DNA of 64,000 nt from Streptomyces sp. JH14 (lineage in GTDB: Bacteria > Actinomycetota > Actinomycetes > Streptomycetales > Streptomycetaceae). The notes under the pieces are model-generated. The model was not told where the DNA came from, made no database searches, and saw only the letters and a program-made list of their open reading frames with translations. The stretch is from positions 5,828,001 through 5,892,000 of the forward strand of contig NZ_JAJNEL010000001.1 in the NCBI RefSeq assembly GCF_029428675.1, given 5' to 3'. Positions 49,990-58,665 of this stretch are shown here, piece by piece. The position numbers and the translations under genes are program-made. The first letter of the stretch is position 1. Each line of letters begins with the position of its first letter.

Positions 49990-51384
49990 ATGGCACCCGG
50001 TATTCCTGCCGCCATGGAACGACCTCACTTCATCGGCATCGGCGGCGCCGGAATGTCGGGCATCGCGAAGATCCTCGCCCAGCGCGGCGCGAAGGTCGCG
50101 GGCAGTGACGCCAAGGAGTCCGGAACGGCCGAGGCCCTGCGGGCGCTGGGGGCGACCGTCCACATCGGGCACGCCGCCGGTCATCTCGCGGACGACGCCA
50201 CCTGCGTGGTCGTCTCCAGCGCCATCCGCGCCGACAACCCCGAGCTGCTGCGCGCCGCAGAGCTGTCGATCCCCGTCGTGCACCGTTCGGACGCGCTTGC
50301 CTCGCTGATGCAGGGCCTGCGTGCCATCGCCGTCGCCGGCACCCACGGCAAGACGACCACCACGTCGATGCTGGCCGTCGCCCTGTCCGAGCTGGGCCTG
50401 GACCCGTCGTACGCCATCGGCGGCGATCTCGCCGGGCCCGGCACGAACGCGACGCACGGTGAAGGCGACATCTTCGTCGCCGAGGCCGACGAGAGCGACC
50501 GCAGCTTCCAGAAGTACGACCCCGAGGTCGCGATCGTCCTCAACGTCGAGCTGGACCACCACGCGAATTACGCCTCGATGGACGAGATCTACGAGTCCTT
50601 CGAGACGTTCGCCGGCAAGATCGTCCCCGGCGGCACCCTGGTCGTCTCCGCCGACCAGTCCGGCGCGGTCGAGCTGACGAAGCGCGTACGGGACCTCTCC
50701 TCCCTCAACGTCGTCACGTACGGCGAGTCCGAGATCGCCGACGTGCGCGTCCACAAGATCACCCCGCGCGGGCTGACCAGCGACGTCACGGTCATCCTGA
50801 ACGGCAAGTTCCTCACGTTCGCGGTCTCCGTCCCGGGCCGCCACTACGCCCTCAACGCGGTCGCCGCCCTCGCCGCCGGTGTCGCGCTCGGCATCCCGGC
50901 CCACAACCTGGCCTCCGCGCTCGGCAAGTACACCGGGGTCAAGCGCCGCCTCCAGCTCAAGGGCGAGGCGGCCGGCGTCCAGGTCATCGACTCGTACGCG
51001 CACCACCCGACGGAGATGACCGCCGACCTCGAAGCGATGCGCGGCGCGGCGGCCGGATCGCGCCTGCTGGTCGTCTTCCAGCCGCACCTCTTCTCCCGCA
51101 CCCAGGAGCTCGGCACGGAAATGGGCCAGGCCCTCGCCCTCGCCGACGCCTCCGTGGTCCTGGACATCTACCCGGCCCGCGAGGACCCGATCCCGGGCAT
51201 CACCAGCACCTTGATCACCGACGCGGCGAAGGCGGCCGGCGCCGACGTCACCGCCGTCCACGACAAGGCGGCGGTCCCCGAGGTCATCGCGGGAATGGCG
51301 AAGCCCGGCGACCTCGTTCTCACCATGGGGGCGGGCGACGTCACGGACCTCGGCCCGCAGATCCTGGACCACCTGTCGAGCTGA
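49990..51384 (+). CDS. murC: UDP-N-acetylmuramate-L-alanine ligase
   Basis: A 464-residue cytoplasmic peptidoglycan-synthesis enzyme adding L-alanine to UDP-MurNAc with ATP. The N-terminal UDP-binding domain starts FIGIGGAGMSGIAKILAQRG. The ATP P-loop is VAGTHGKTTTTSML, followed by VAEADESDRSF and LNVELDHHANY with metal ligands. The C-terminal domain contains IDSYAHHPTEM. GGGAGA lies 7 bases before ATG 49990. The gene is away from the main division/cell-wall cluster, as expected for Streptomyces, and is followed 10 bases later by msrB. Confidence 0.96.
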   Translation: MAPGIPAAMERPHFIGIGGAGMSGIAKILAQRGAKVAGSDAKESGTAEALRALGATVHIGHAAGHLADDATCVVVSSAIRADNPELLRAAELSIPVVHRSDALASLMQGLRAIAVAGTHGKTTTTSMLAVALSELGLDPSYAIGGDLAGPGTNATHGEGDIFVAEADESDRSFQKYDPEVAIVLNVELDHHANYASMDEIYESFETFAGKIVPGGTLVVSADQSGAVELTKRVRDLSSLNVVTYGESEIADVRVHKITPRGLTSDVTVILNGKFLTFAVSVPGRHYALNAVAALAAGVALGIPAHNLASALGKYTGVKRRLQLKGEAAGVQVIDSYAHHPTEMTADLEAMRGAAAGSRLLVVFQPHLFSRTQELGTEMGQALALADASVVLDIYPAREDPIPGITSTLITDAAKAAGADVTAVHDKAAVPEVIAGMAKPGDLVLTMGAGDVTDLGPQILDHLSS

Positions 51385-51394
51385 GGGAGCCACC

Positions 51395-51802
51395 GTGTCG
51401 TACGACATCGAGAAGCCGGACGAGGAATGGCGGGCAGAGCTGACGCCCGCCGAGTACGCGGTCCTGCGCCAGGCCGGCACGGAACCGGCCTTCGTTGGTG
51501 AGTACACCGACACCAAGACGGCCGGCGTGTACTCCTGCCGAGCCTGCGGCGCCGAGCTGTTCCGCTCGGACACGAAGTTCGAGTCGCACTGTGGCTGGCC
51601 GTCGTTCTACGACCCGAAGGACACGGACGCGGTCGAACTGATCGAGGACCGCACCCTCGGCATGGTCCGCACCGAGGTGCGCTGCGCACGCTGCGGCTCG
51701 CACCTGGGACACGTCTTCGAGGGCGAGGGCTACCCGACGCCGACGGACCAGCGGTACTGCATCAACTCGATCTCGCTGCGCCTGGCGCCGGACGCGAGCT
51801 GA
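51395..51802 (+). CDS. msrB: Peptide-methionine (R)-S-oxide reductase
   Basis: A 135-residue enzyme repairing methionine-R-sulfoxide. Structural zinc pairs are YSCRACGAEL and VRCARCGSHLGHVF, the substrate pocket is ESHCGWPSFYDP, and the catalytic Cys is in RYCINSISL. The GTG start has GGGAG about 5 bases upstream and lies 10 bases after murC, indicating cotranscription. A hairpin follows the stop. Confidence 0.95.
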   Translation: MSYDIEKPDEEWRAELTPAEYAVLRQAGTEPAFVGEYTDTKTAGVYSCRACGAELFRSDTKFESHCGWPSFYDPKDTDAVELIEDRTLGMVRTEVRCARCGSHLGHVFEGEGYPTPTDQRYCINSISLRLAPDAS

Positions 51803-51810
51803 CGCGACGC

Positions 51811-51842
51811 CCGGCTGCGGGGCGCATGCGCTCCGCAGCCGG
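51811..51842. terminator. Terminator after msrB
   Basis: CCGGCTGCGG (51811-51820) pairs with 51833-51842, extended by an inner GCGC pairing. It overlaps the end of the convergent gene by one or two bases and lies 8 bases after the msrB stop. Confidence 0.65.
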
Positions 51843-52304
51843 TCAGTCGTCCTCGGGCGTCTCCGGACGCAGCAGCGGGTGAGCGACGCCGGGGAAGACC
51901 CGGGCCCTGACCACCGGGTCCGCGGACCCGCCCTGCACCACCGTCTCGGCGACGCCCCACGGGCGGCCCGGCAGGACGACGCTCAATGTGTACGAGGACG
52001 AGCAGCCCATGCAGTCGTACCGGTCCGCCCACGTCTCCACATCGGTGACGCTGCCGGGATAGCGCGCCACATGCCGGTGCCGGGCGTGGCAGCGGTCGCA
52101 TGTCTCGCCGGGCTCGCAGGTCCCACCACAGGGGCACGGCACGTCGAGCGAGTCCGCCGGGCGCCAGCGCTGCGTGAGGACGGCGTCACGGGTGGCGCCC
52201 ATGTCCTTCATCGCCTTCAGATTGCGCGCGGCGACGTTGTACGACTCGCCGGTGGCGGCCATCCGGTCGCGGATGACGTCTTTGCGTCCGCGGTTCGTCG
52301 TCAT
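51843..52304 (-). CDS. Hypothetical Cys-rich protein with TGExYxxAxR motif
   Basis: A 153-residue protein of unknown function. The N-terminus (KDVIRDRMAATGESYNVAARNLKAM) matches a short helical motif common in actinobacterial proteins. The middle is cysteine-rich (VPCPCGGTCEPGETCDRCHARH, then DCMGCSSSY), suggesting zinc binding. GAGGAA lies 4 bases before ATG 52304. It converges with msrB. The longer frame to 52424 adds arginine-rich residues that look non-coding. Confidence 0.7.
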   Translation of the reverse strand: MTTNRGRKDVIRDRMAATGESYNVAARNLKAMKDMGATRDAVLTQRWRPADSLDVPCPCGGTCEPGETCDRCHARHRHVARYPGSVTDVETWADRYDCMGCSSSYTLSVVLPGRPWGVAETVVQGGSADPVVRARVFPGVAHPLLRPETPEDD

Positions 52305-52540
52305 GGGTTCCTCATCCGTTCCTACGGGGTCACGCAGCCCGCCAGGAGGTCCACGAGATCGGTACCGGTCCACGGTACCGGTCGTCCCGGGTTGCCCGTG
52401 CCATACCTCCCGGCCGGGGGCCAACGCTCAGGACGGCGACGGTTCGGAGGCGGGAGTCTCCCGGCCGGGTCCTGCCGACGCAGCGGCAGACGTACTCCTT
52501 GGCACTCCTCCCGTGCCCTGTCGCCCGGAACTCCGTACAA

Positions 52541-52555
52541 TTTGATCCCGAACGA
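52541..52555. promoter_or_regulatory. Candidate operator, site 1 (marR promoter)
   Basis: TTTGATCCCGAACGA, 45 bases before the MarR start. Aligns with three other sites at 55704, 55774 and 58408 to give TTTGGnnCCAAACGA, partly palindromic. Confidence 0.55.
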
Positions 52556-52600
52556 TATTGTCGATCCAGCGCGCCGCGATGGCGTCGAAGGGGTGTGCCC

Positions 52601-53173
52601 GTGCCCGGCCAACGATCCATCACCGAAGCCGAGAAGCTGGCAGGCGCGAAGCTGGGCGGCATTCCGGTCCGGCACGAGCAGATGGCCGTGGTGGCCAATA
52701 TCTACCGCGCGGCTTCCGCAGTCCGGCAGCACCTGGAGAACTCCGTGCTGCGCGGGTCCGAGCTGACCTGGACGGCGTTCGTCGTGCTGTGGGTGGTGTG
52801 GATCTGGGGCGAGTCCGAGACACGGCACGTGGCGGAGGAAGCGGGCATCTCCAAGGGGACCCTCACCGGGGTGTCGCGCACTCTGGAGGCGCGGGGGCTG
52901 GTGCGCCGGTCCGGTCATCCCACCGACGGGAGGCTGGTACTGCTCAGCCTCACGGACGAGGGCGAGGAGCTCATGCAACGAGTGTTTCCCCAGTTCAACG
53001 AGGAAGAGGCATTTGTCACCGGTCAGCTCAGCGACGAGGAGTGCCGCAGTGTCGCGGAGGGACTGCGCCGGGTCGTGCTCCAGGTGGAGGAGCAGGGCGA
53101 GGAGCGTCGCCTCGCCCTGCTGGACGGCGCCGAACCCGCCCCGCGCCGCAGCGGACGCCGTCCCAAGGCGTGA
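52601..53173 (+). CDS. MarR-family transcriptional regulator
   Basis: A 190-residue winged-helix repressor. ELTWTAFVVLWVVWIWGESETRHVAEEAGISKGTLTG holds the DNA-recognition helices, GLVRRSGHPTDGRLVLLSLTDEGEE the wing, and N- and C-terminal helices mediate dimerisation. GAAGGGG lies 7 bases before GTG 52601. Its promoter contains one of four related 15-bp sites; the other three precede the neighbouring aldehyde dehydrogenase, amidotransferase and permease genes. It is therefore the likely local regulator of this catabolic group. The ligand may be a polyamine or its aldehyde/acid product, by inference. Confidence 0.9.
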   Translation: MPGQRSITEAEKLAGAKLGGIPVRHEQMAVVANIYRAASAVRQHLENSVLRGSELTWTAFVVLWVVWIWGESETRHVAEEAGISKGTLTGVSRTLEARGLVRRSGHPTDGRLVLLSLTDEGEELMQRVFPQFNEEEAFVTGQLSDEECRSVAEGLRRVVLQVEEQGEERRLALLDGAEPAPRRSGRRPKA

Positions 53174-53175
53174 AT

Positions 53176-53193
53176 CTCGGTTCGTGAACCGAG
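53176..53193. terminator. Hairpin after marR
   Basis: CTCGGTTC and GAACCGAG pair around a 2-base loop just after the MarR stop. The 297 bases from here to the convergent hydrolase gene hold no other supported feature. Confidence 0.5.
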
Positions 53194-53470
53194 GCTGAAG
53201 CCCGGTCCGCGGGACGGGCCCATGGCGGGGTGACGGCCTCGGAGTCCGTCGGGTTGCGTGGGCGGGGGAGCCAGGGTCGCGCCGATGTTTCTCCGTGATG
53301 AGGTCGATCCACCGGATCGGGCCTCGGTGCACCTGGGTGATGGCGATGTCCTGCGCCACCGGGCCCCGCGAGGAGACCGGGCCCCTCAGGACCCGGCCGA
53401 GCGCGATGTCGTCGAGTTCCGGAGCGGGCCCGGGTCCCGTCCGCGGCGGCCGAAGGAAGCCATGGCGATG

Positions 53471-54190
53471 TCAGCGGCGGCCGCGGGCGGCGCGGACGAG
53501 GGCGTCGAAGAGCCCGTGCTGGGCCGGGTCCTCGTGGGCGGTGTCCTCGGGGTGCCATTGCACGGCGGCGAACCAGCTGTGCAGGCCCGGGAGTTCGAGG
53601 GCTTCCACGGTGCCGTCGGCGGCGCGGGCGACGACCGTGAGGCCGACACCGGTACGGTCCACCCGCTGGTGGTGGTAGCAGGAAGCCTCCACTTTCTCGG
53701 CGCCGGTGGCCTGTTCCAGGAGTGAGTCGCGCCGGATCGCCACCGGGTGCACGACGTGGCGGTGCTCGCGTTGCGGGCCGCCCATGTCCTGCTCCAGGGT
53801 GCCGCCCAGGGCGACGTTGACGACCTGCAGGCCGCGGCAGATCGCGAGCGTCGGCAGGCCCGCGTCCAGGGCTTGGCGGGCGACTTCCAGGTCGAAGCCG
53901 TCCTGTTCGTCGTCCACGTCGTAGACGCTGTCGTGCGCCTCGTCATCGCCGTAGCGGTGCGGGGCGAGGTCGCCGCCGCCGGGGAGCAGGACGCCGTCGA
54001 AGCGGGTGAGCCGGGCGGCCACCTCGGCGGGGTCGGCGGTGCCGCCGGGCGCGTGTGGGTGGATGGTCACGGGTTCGCCGCCCGCCCGCCACACCGCGTC
54101 GACGAGGGCCCGGGCGTTGACCTCGGCGGCGTACCGCAGGGCGGAGGTGGACGCGGAGAAGCGGGCCGGAATGGCGATGAGCGGTCTCAC
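53471..54190 (-). CDS. Gamma-glutamyl-GABA hydrolase-like class I amidotransferase (PuuD-like)
   Basis: A 239-residue hydrolase. RPLIAIPARFSASTSALRYAAEVN is the family N-terminus, and LTRFDGVLLPGGGDLAPHRYGD leads to the nucleophile elbow LAICRGLQVVNVALGG. The catalytic His-Glu are in VQWHPEDTA. In the Puu pathway such enzymes release GABA from gamma-glutamyl-GABA. The GTG start at 54190 overlaps the aldehyde dehydrogenase stop by four bases, so the two act consecutively and are cotranslated. The longer frame to 54382 lies inside the dehydrogenase and is rejected. Confidence 0.88.
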   Translation of the reverse strand: MRPLIAIPARFSASTSALRYAAEVNARALVDAVWRAGGEPVTIHPHAPGGTADPAEVAARLTRFDGVLLPGGGDLAPHRYGDDEAHDSVYDVDDEQDGFDLEVARQALDAGLPTLAICRGLQVVNVALGGTLEQDMGGPQREHRHVVHPVAIRRDSLLEQATGAEKVEASCYHHQRVDRTGVGLTVVARAADGTVEALELPGLHSWFAAVQWHPEDTAHEDPAQHGLFDALVRAARGRR

Positions 54191-55677
54191 AGCTGGATCC
54201 AGGTGGTCTTGAGTTCGGTGTACTTCTCCAGGGCGTGCGCGGACTTGTCGCGGCCGTTGCCGGACTGCTTCATCCCGCCGAAGGGCACGGTCAGGTCGCC
54301 CTCCTCGTAGCAGTTGACCCAGACCGTCCCGGCCTTCAGGGCGCGGGAGACCCGGTGCGCGGTGGACAGGTCGGACGTCCACAGCCCGGCCGCGAGACCG
54401 TACTCGGTGGCGTTGGCGAGCGCGACGGCCTCGTCGAGGTCCTCGAAGGTGAGGACGGACAGCACCGGGCCGAAGATCTCCTCCCGGGCCAGCCGCATGC
54501 CGGGGTCCACCCGGTCGAAGACGGTGGGCTGCAGGAAGCTGCCCCCGGACCCGGCCAGTGTGCGGTCACCGCCGGTCCTCAACCGGGCGCCCTCGTGAAG
54601 GCCGGTCCCGATGTGGTCCCGTACGCGCTCCAGGTGTCGCTCACCGGCCAGCGCTCCCATCTCGGTGGCGGGGTCGAGGGGGTCACCGACTCGCAGCTCC
54701 CGTGCGCGCTCCACGATGGCCTCGGTGACGCGTTCGGCGACGGAGGAGTGGACGAGCAGTCGCGAGGGTGCCGTGCACATCTCGCCCTGGTTGAAGAAGA
54801 TGCCCCAGGCGGCTGTGGCCGCGGCCTTCTCCAGGTCGGGGGCGTCCGGGAGGATGATGTTGGGCGACTTGCCGCCCAACTCCAGCCAGACGCGCTTGAG
54901 ATTGGAGTCGGCGGCGTAGCGCAGGAAATGCCGTCCCACGGCGGTCGACCCGGTGAAGGCCAGGATGTCCACGTCGGGGTGCAGGCCGATCGCCCGCCCG
55001 GCGGTGGGGCCGTCGCCGGTGACGACGTTCAGGACGCCCGGCGGCAGCCCGGCCTCGGTCGCGAGGCGACCCAACAACGTGGCGGACAGCGGGGAGTTCT
55101 CGGAGGGCTTCAGTACGACGGTGCAACCGGCCGCGAGTGCGGGCGCGACCTTCCAGGAGGCCAGCGTCAGGGGGAAGTTCCACGGAACCACCGCGCCGAC
55201 GACGCCTGCCGGCTCCCGGGTGACGAGCGCGAGCGCGTCCGGGGCGGTGTGGGGGGACTCGTCGGTCACTTTGTCGGCCAACTGTCCGTACCAGCGAAAG
55301 GTATTGATCGCGGCGCGCAGCTCGATGGCATGCGCGTCCGTGATGGGCTTGCCCATCTCCAGGCTGATGGTGAGTGCGAGCTGGTCGCGCTGCTGTTCCA
55401 GCAGATCGGCGATCCGCAGCAGCGCCCGGCCGCGGTCGGCGGGCGCGAGGCGCGGCCAGGGGCCGGAGTCGAAGGCCCGGCGGGCGGCGGCCACGGCCGC
55501 GTCCACCTCTGCGTGGCCTCCGTCGGCGACCTGGGCCAGCACCTGACCGTTGCGTGGAGAGACGACGGTGTAGCTCCCACCGCCACCGGGTTCGTCGGCG
55601 CCGTCGATGTGGTGGACTCCGGACAGGTCCAGCTTCTCGGCTCGGCGCAGCCACTCCTCATGGGTGACATCCAGCAT
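54187..55677 (-). CDS. Aldehyde dehydrogenase (PuuC-like)
   Basis: A 496-residue NAD(P)-dependent enzyme. PAGVVGAVVPWNFPL and VVLKPSENSPL bind the nucleotide, FTGSTAVGRHFL follows, LELGGKSPNIIL holds the catalytic Glu, and NQGEMCTAPSRLLV holds the catalytic Cys (about residue 300). It probably oxidises an amino-aldehyde such as gamma-glutamyl-aminobutyraldehyde, since a PuuD-like hydrolase follows by overlap. GGAGG lies 6 bases before ATG 55677. A candidate operator at 55704-55718 sits 26 bases upstream. Confidence 0.9.
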   Translation of the reverse strand: MLDVTHEEWLRRAEKLDLSGVHHIDGADEPGGGGSYTVVSPRNGQVLAQVADGGHAEVDAAVAAARRAFDSGPWPRLAPADRGRALLRIADLLEQQRDQLALTISLEMGKPITDAHAIELRAAINTFRWYGQLADKVTDESPHTAPDALALVTREPAGVVGAVVPWNFPLTLASWKVAPALAAGCTVVLKPSENSPLSATLLGRLATEAGLPPGVLNVVTGDGPTAGRAIGLHPDVDILAFTGSTAVGRHFLRYAADSNLKRVWLELGGKSPNIILPDAPDLEKAAATAAWGIFFNQGEMCTAPSRLLVHSSVAERVTEAIVERARELRVGDPLDPATEMGALAGERHLERVRDHIGTGLHEGARLRTGGDRTLAGSGGSFLQPTVFDRVDPGMRLAREEIFGPVLSVLTFEDLDEAVALANATEYGLAAGLWTSDLSTAHRVSRALKAGTVWVNCYEEGDLTVPFGGMKQSGNGRDKSAHALEKYTELKTTWIQL

Positions 55678-55703
55678 GGGTAGCCTCCAGGTCGTCCACT
55701 ACA

Positions 55704-55718
55704 TTTGGGCTCAAACGA
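55704..55718. promoter_or_regulatory. Candidate operator, site 2 (aldehyde dehydrogenase promoter)
   Basis: TTTGGGCTCAAACGA followed by TAT, as at site 1 (AACGATAT). It lies 26 bases upstream of the dehydrogenase start, in the 167-base divergent region shared with the amidotransferase. Confidence 0.6.
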
Positions 55719-55773
55719 TATGGCGATGGGCGGCCCCGTGCAAGGGTTCCCGGGAGGCGGGTTCCGCGTATCA

Positions 55774-55788
55774 TTTGGATCCATACGA
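55774..55788. promoter_or_regulatory. Candidate operator, site 3 (amidotransferase promoter)
   Basis: TTTGGATCCATACGA, 56 bases upstream of the amidotransferase GTG. It has the palindromic core TTTGGATCCA and spaces exactly 70 bases from site 2. Confidence 0.55.
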
Positions 55789-55844
55789 CTGGCCTGGCCG
55801 GGCTGGTCCGGCGGGTCCATGGACAGAGCAAGGGAGCGCCCATC

Positions 55845-56555
55845 GTGCGAGCACTCGTCATCAAGCACGACCACGTGACGGAGCCCGGGCGGGTCGGGGA
55901 CCGCCTTGTCGAGCACGGATACGAACTCACCACTGTGACGGTCGTGCCCGAGTCCCGCCATCATGCGCCGAATGTGGAGTTCGACTTCCCCGACGTCGAC
56001 GGCTGGGACCTGATCGTGTCCCTCGGTGCCCCCTGGTCGGTCTACGACGACGTGGCCGTCGGCAGTTGGATCGACGGCGAGCTCGCGCTGCTGCGCAAGG
56101 CCTACGACCTCGACATCCCGGTCCTCGGCGTCTGCTTCGGCGCCCAGGCGCTCGCCACCGCCCTCGGAGGCTCGGTGGAAGCCTCCCCGCACCCCGAGAT
56201 CGGATGGACGGAGATCGAGACCGAGGTACCCGACCTGGTGCCCCCGGGGCCGTGGTTCCAGTGGCACTACGACCGCTGCGTCCTGCCGCCCGGTGCCGTG
56301 GAGCTGGCCCGCAACAGCGTGTGTACGCAGGCTTTCCGGGTGGGGCGGGCGCTCGGCGTGCAGTTCCACCCCGAAGTCACCACAGCGATGGTGCGCGGGT
56401 GGGTCGACCTCGGCGGCGCGGAGCAGTGCGTACGGCACGGGGTCGACCCGGACGAACTGCTCGCACGCAGCCGCGCCATGGAATCCGTCGCTCGCGCCCG
56501 TACCCGCCGCCTCGTCGACGGCTTCCTGGACCAGGTGGCCCACGTCGCCGGCTGA
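55845..56555 (+). CDS. Class I glutamine amidotransferase-like protein
   Basis: A 236-residue single-domain GMP-synthase-type amidotransferase. VLGVCFGAQALATALGG holds the nucleophilic Cys (about residue 91), and GVQFHPEVTTAMV holds the catalytic His and Glu. The N-terminus RALVIKHDHVTEPGRVGDRL is typical of stand-alone GATase1 proteins in amino-acid and polyamine catabolic clusters. AGGGAG stands upstream of GTG 55845. It is divergent from the PuuC-like gene, and both promoters carry the shared motif, so it probably acts in the same pathway. The donor/acceptor is unknown. Confidence 0.86.
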   Translation: MRALVIKHDHVTEPGRVGDRLVEHGYELTTVTVVPESRHHAPNVEFDFPDVDGWDLIVSLGAPWSVYDDVAVGSWIDGELALLRKAYDLDIPVLGVCFGAQALATALGGSVEASPHPEIGWTEIETEVPDLVPPGPWFQWHYDRCVLPPGAVELARNSVCTQAFRVGRALGVQFHPEVTTAMVRGWVDLGGAEQCVRHGVDPDELLARSRAMESVARARTRRLVDGFLDQVAHVAG

Positions 56556-56912
56556 TGGGGGCGTGCTGATGCACGTCATGCCGGATGGGCCGGCACGAGC
56601 CCGGTGGCCTCGTCGATCGGCGCCCTCGGGTGCGGTGGGAGAACATGCCGGACGGCGGCCCGGCCACCGCGTGCCTGTGGAACGGCACGCGGCAGGGGGC
56701 GAAACCGTCTCCTGCTGCGTGCCGCCACCCTGCCCGTTCGCCGACCTCGGTGGCGGCTCTCGGCGCAGCGTCTCGGGCGTTCCCCTCAAGTCGCGGCTCC
56801 TGACGGGCCGCCGGGCCGGTCCGGCCCCGTGCCGTACAGGTCGGGGAGCAGGTGTGCCCCCGCGGCGCGCCCGGGGCCGTTCGCCGGGAGCACGCCGCAG
56901 GGGGAGGGGCGA
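56556..56912. other. 357-base convergent intergenic region
   Basis: Between the amidotransferase and permease stops. It contains the 9-bp hairpin at 56667-56692; frames crossing it encode only arginine/proline-rich shadows. I see no gene. Confidence 0.6.
56667..56692. terminator. Hairpin between convergent amidotransferase and permease
   Basis: CCGCGTGCC (56667-56675) pairs perfectly with 56684-56692 around an 8-base loop. Confidence 0.5.
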
Positions 56913-58370
56913 TCAGGCGGTCGCGGCCGCCTTGCTGCGCACCACCCGCGCCACCACGGCGCCCAGCACCAGGACCACCGGGACGCTGAGCGCGAGCCAG
57001 GTGGCCGTGCCGGGGTCACCGCCGATGAGCGTCGTGAAGTTGGCGAGGATCAGCCAGATGGCGCCCGCGATGCCGAGCGCGCCGAGGGCCGGGGCGATCA
57101 GGGTGTTCCAGGGACGGGTGTCGAGGCGCTCGCGCCGGAAGAAGACGATCACCGAAACCGAGGTCAGGAAATACAGGAGCATGATCCCGAGGACGGCCAC
57201 TCCGCTGAACCAGGAGAAGAGCGTCAGCACGGGGTCCTTGCCCAGCAGTGCGAACGGGGCGACCAGCACCAGCGCGATCGCGGTCTGCACGCTGCCGGCC
57301 GCCCAGGGGGAATGGCGCTGGTTGAGCGCACACAGCTTGCGGGGCAGCAGCCCCTCGCGGCTGAGCGAGAACAGGTAGCGGTTGGCCGAGTTGTGGAAGG
57401 CGAGGATGCCCGCGAAGAGGGAGGTTGCGAGCAGGACCGGCAGTACGTCGTAAGCCCATCCGCCGAACTGGTCGGCGACGGGATTGAAGACGAACGCCGT
57501 GGCGTCGCCGTTCTCCAGTGCCTTTCCGGCGGCTGCGGTGGCGTGCGAAGCACCGTAGGAGGAGATGAGCATCCAGGAGGTGAAGGCGAAGAAGCCGGTG
57601 ACGACGACGACCGACAGGTAGGTGGCCCGGGGGACGGTCTTGCGCGGTTCGCGTGCTTCCTCGCCGTAGATGGCGGTGGCCTCGAAGCCGAACATCGATG
57701 CCACGGCGAACATCATCGCCACTCCGGGAGCCCCCTGCAGGGCAGATTTCGGTGAGAAGCTCTCGGTGAAGCCGAGCCCCTCGGGCCCGCCGCCTTTGAG
57801 CAGGGTGACCAGCGCGAAGACGAGCAGGATGCTGAACTCCGCCAGGACGAAGACCGCGAGGACCTTGGCGCCCATCTCGATGCCGGCGGCGCCGAGCGCC
57901 TGGATGACCACCATCGTGACCAAAGCCCAGACCCACCACGGTGTGTCCAGACCCGCGTAGTGCGAGACCAGACCGCTGACCAGCTCCCCGTACAGCCCGT
58001 ACATGGCGGCCTGGATGGTGCAGTAGGCGAACAGGGCCACGCCCGCGCTGCCGGATCCGGTGGTCCGGCCCAGGCCCTTGCCGATGTACGTGTAGAAGGC
58101 GCCCGTGTCCACGACATGGCGGCCCATGGCGACGAAGCCGACCGAGAACAGGAGGATCACCAGGCCGGCGGCGACGTATGCGGCAGGTACGCCCGCTCCG
58201 TTGCCGAGGCCGACGGAGATGGGGGCGGCTCCGGCGATGCCGGTCAGCGGGGCCTGCGCGGAGAGGACGAAGAAGAGGATGCCCAGGACGCCGAGGGCGT
58301 TGGGCTTGAGCTTGCCTGTGGTGGGCGCGTCCTGCACGGTCTGTTGCCTTGCGACCGTTTGACTGTCCAC
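56913..58370 (-). CDS. APC-family amino acid/polyamine permease
   Basis: A 485-residue transporter with about 12 membrane segments. Typical parts are LFFVLSAQAPLTGIAGAAPI in the first span, GVAMMFAVASMFGFEATAIYGEEAREPRKTVPRAT around span 6 (split here for length as FGFEATAIYGEEA) and FHNSANRYLFSLSREGLLP. It resembles putrescine/amino-acid importers linked to Puu-type genes. Start choice is ambiguous: GTG 58379 has no ribosome site, while GTG 58370 follows AGGTGA, so 58370 is used. A candidate operator at 58408-58422 lies about 40 bases upstream, tying it to the neighbouring catabolic genes. Confidence 0.88.
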   Translation of the reverse strand: MDSQTVARQQTVQDAPTTGKLKPNALGVLGILFFVLSAQAPLTGIAGAAPISVGLGNGAGVPAAYVAAGLVILLFSVGFVAMGRHVVDTGAFYTYIGKGLGRTTGSGSAGVALFAYCTIQAAMYGLYGELVSGLVSHYAGLDTPWWVWALVTMVVIQALGAAGIEMGAKVLAVFVLAEFSILLVFALVTLLKGGGPEGLGFTESFSPKSALQGAPGVAMMFAVASMFGFEATAIYGEEAREPRKTVPRATYLSVVVVTGFFAFTSWMLISSYGASHATAAAGKALENGDATAFVFNPVADQFGGWAYDVLPVLLATSLFAGILAFHNSANRYLFSLSREGLLPRKLCALNQRHSPWAAGSVQTAIALVLVAPFALLGKDPVLTLFSWFSGVAVLGIMLLYFLTSVSVIVFFRRERLDTRPWNTLIAPALGALGIAGAIWLILANFTTLIGGDPGTATWLALSVPVVLVLGAVVARVVRSKAAATA

Positions 58371-58407
58371 TCGGATCACCTGCCGGGGAATGGGAGAGGG
58401 TGGTTTG

Positions 58408-58422
58408 TTTCAGGCCAAACGA
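58408..58422. promoter_or_regulatory. Candidate operator, site 4 (permease promoter)
   Basis: TTTCAGGCCAAACGA, about 38 bases upstream of the permease start. A partial inverted copy (GGCAACTATCCGTTTGG, 58440-58456) follows, so this promoter may hold a double site. Confidence 0.5.
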
Positions 58423-58617
58423 GTTGCCTCATCCTGGGCGGCAACTATCCGTTTGGCAAGGGGTTGAAGAGGATTTCCGTCGCGCCGCCGACTCCTCCCG
58501 CACCGAAAGTGGAGCGGCGTCGGGGAGGCGGGGTGAGTGAGCCCCTGAAACCGACCGCCCGTCACGTGTGGTGCAGGCCTCGTCGCGTACGGCGACGGCT
58601 CCGGTGCGGAATGGAAC

Positions 58618-58648
58618 GAGGCCCTGGACGCCGGGTGTCCAGGGCCTC
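58618..58648 (-). terminator. Terminator of the tetR gene
   Basis: GAGGCCCTGGAC (58618-58629) pairs perfectly with 58637-58648 around a 7-base loop, 17 bases after the TetR stop on the minus strand. Confidence 0.8.
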
Positions 58649-58665
58649 GCAATGTGTCGGTGGGG

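Noticed and set aside
53280..53359. Minus-strand scrap MAQDIAITQVHRGPIRWIDL in the marR-puuD gap
   Set aside because: Looks protein-like for about 25 residues but then runs antisense through marR without a sensible end. At most a fossil; not enough to call.
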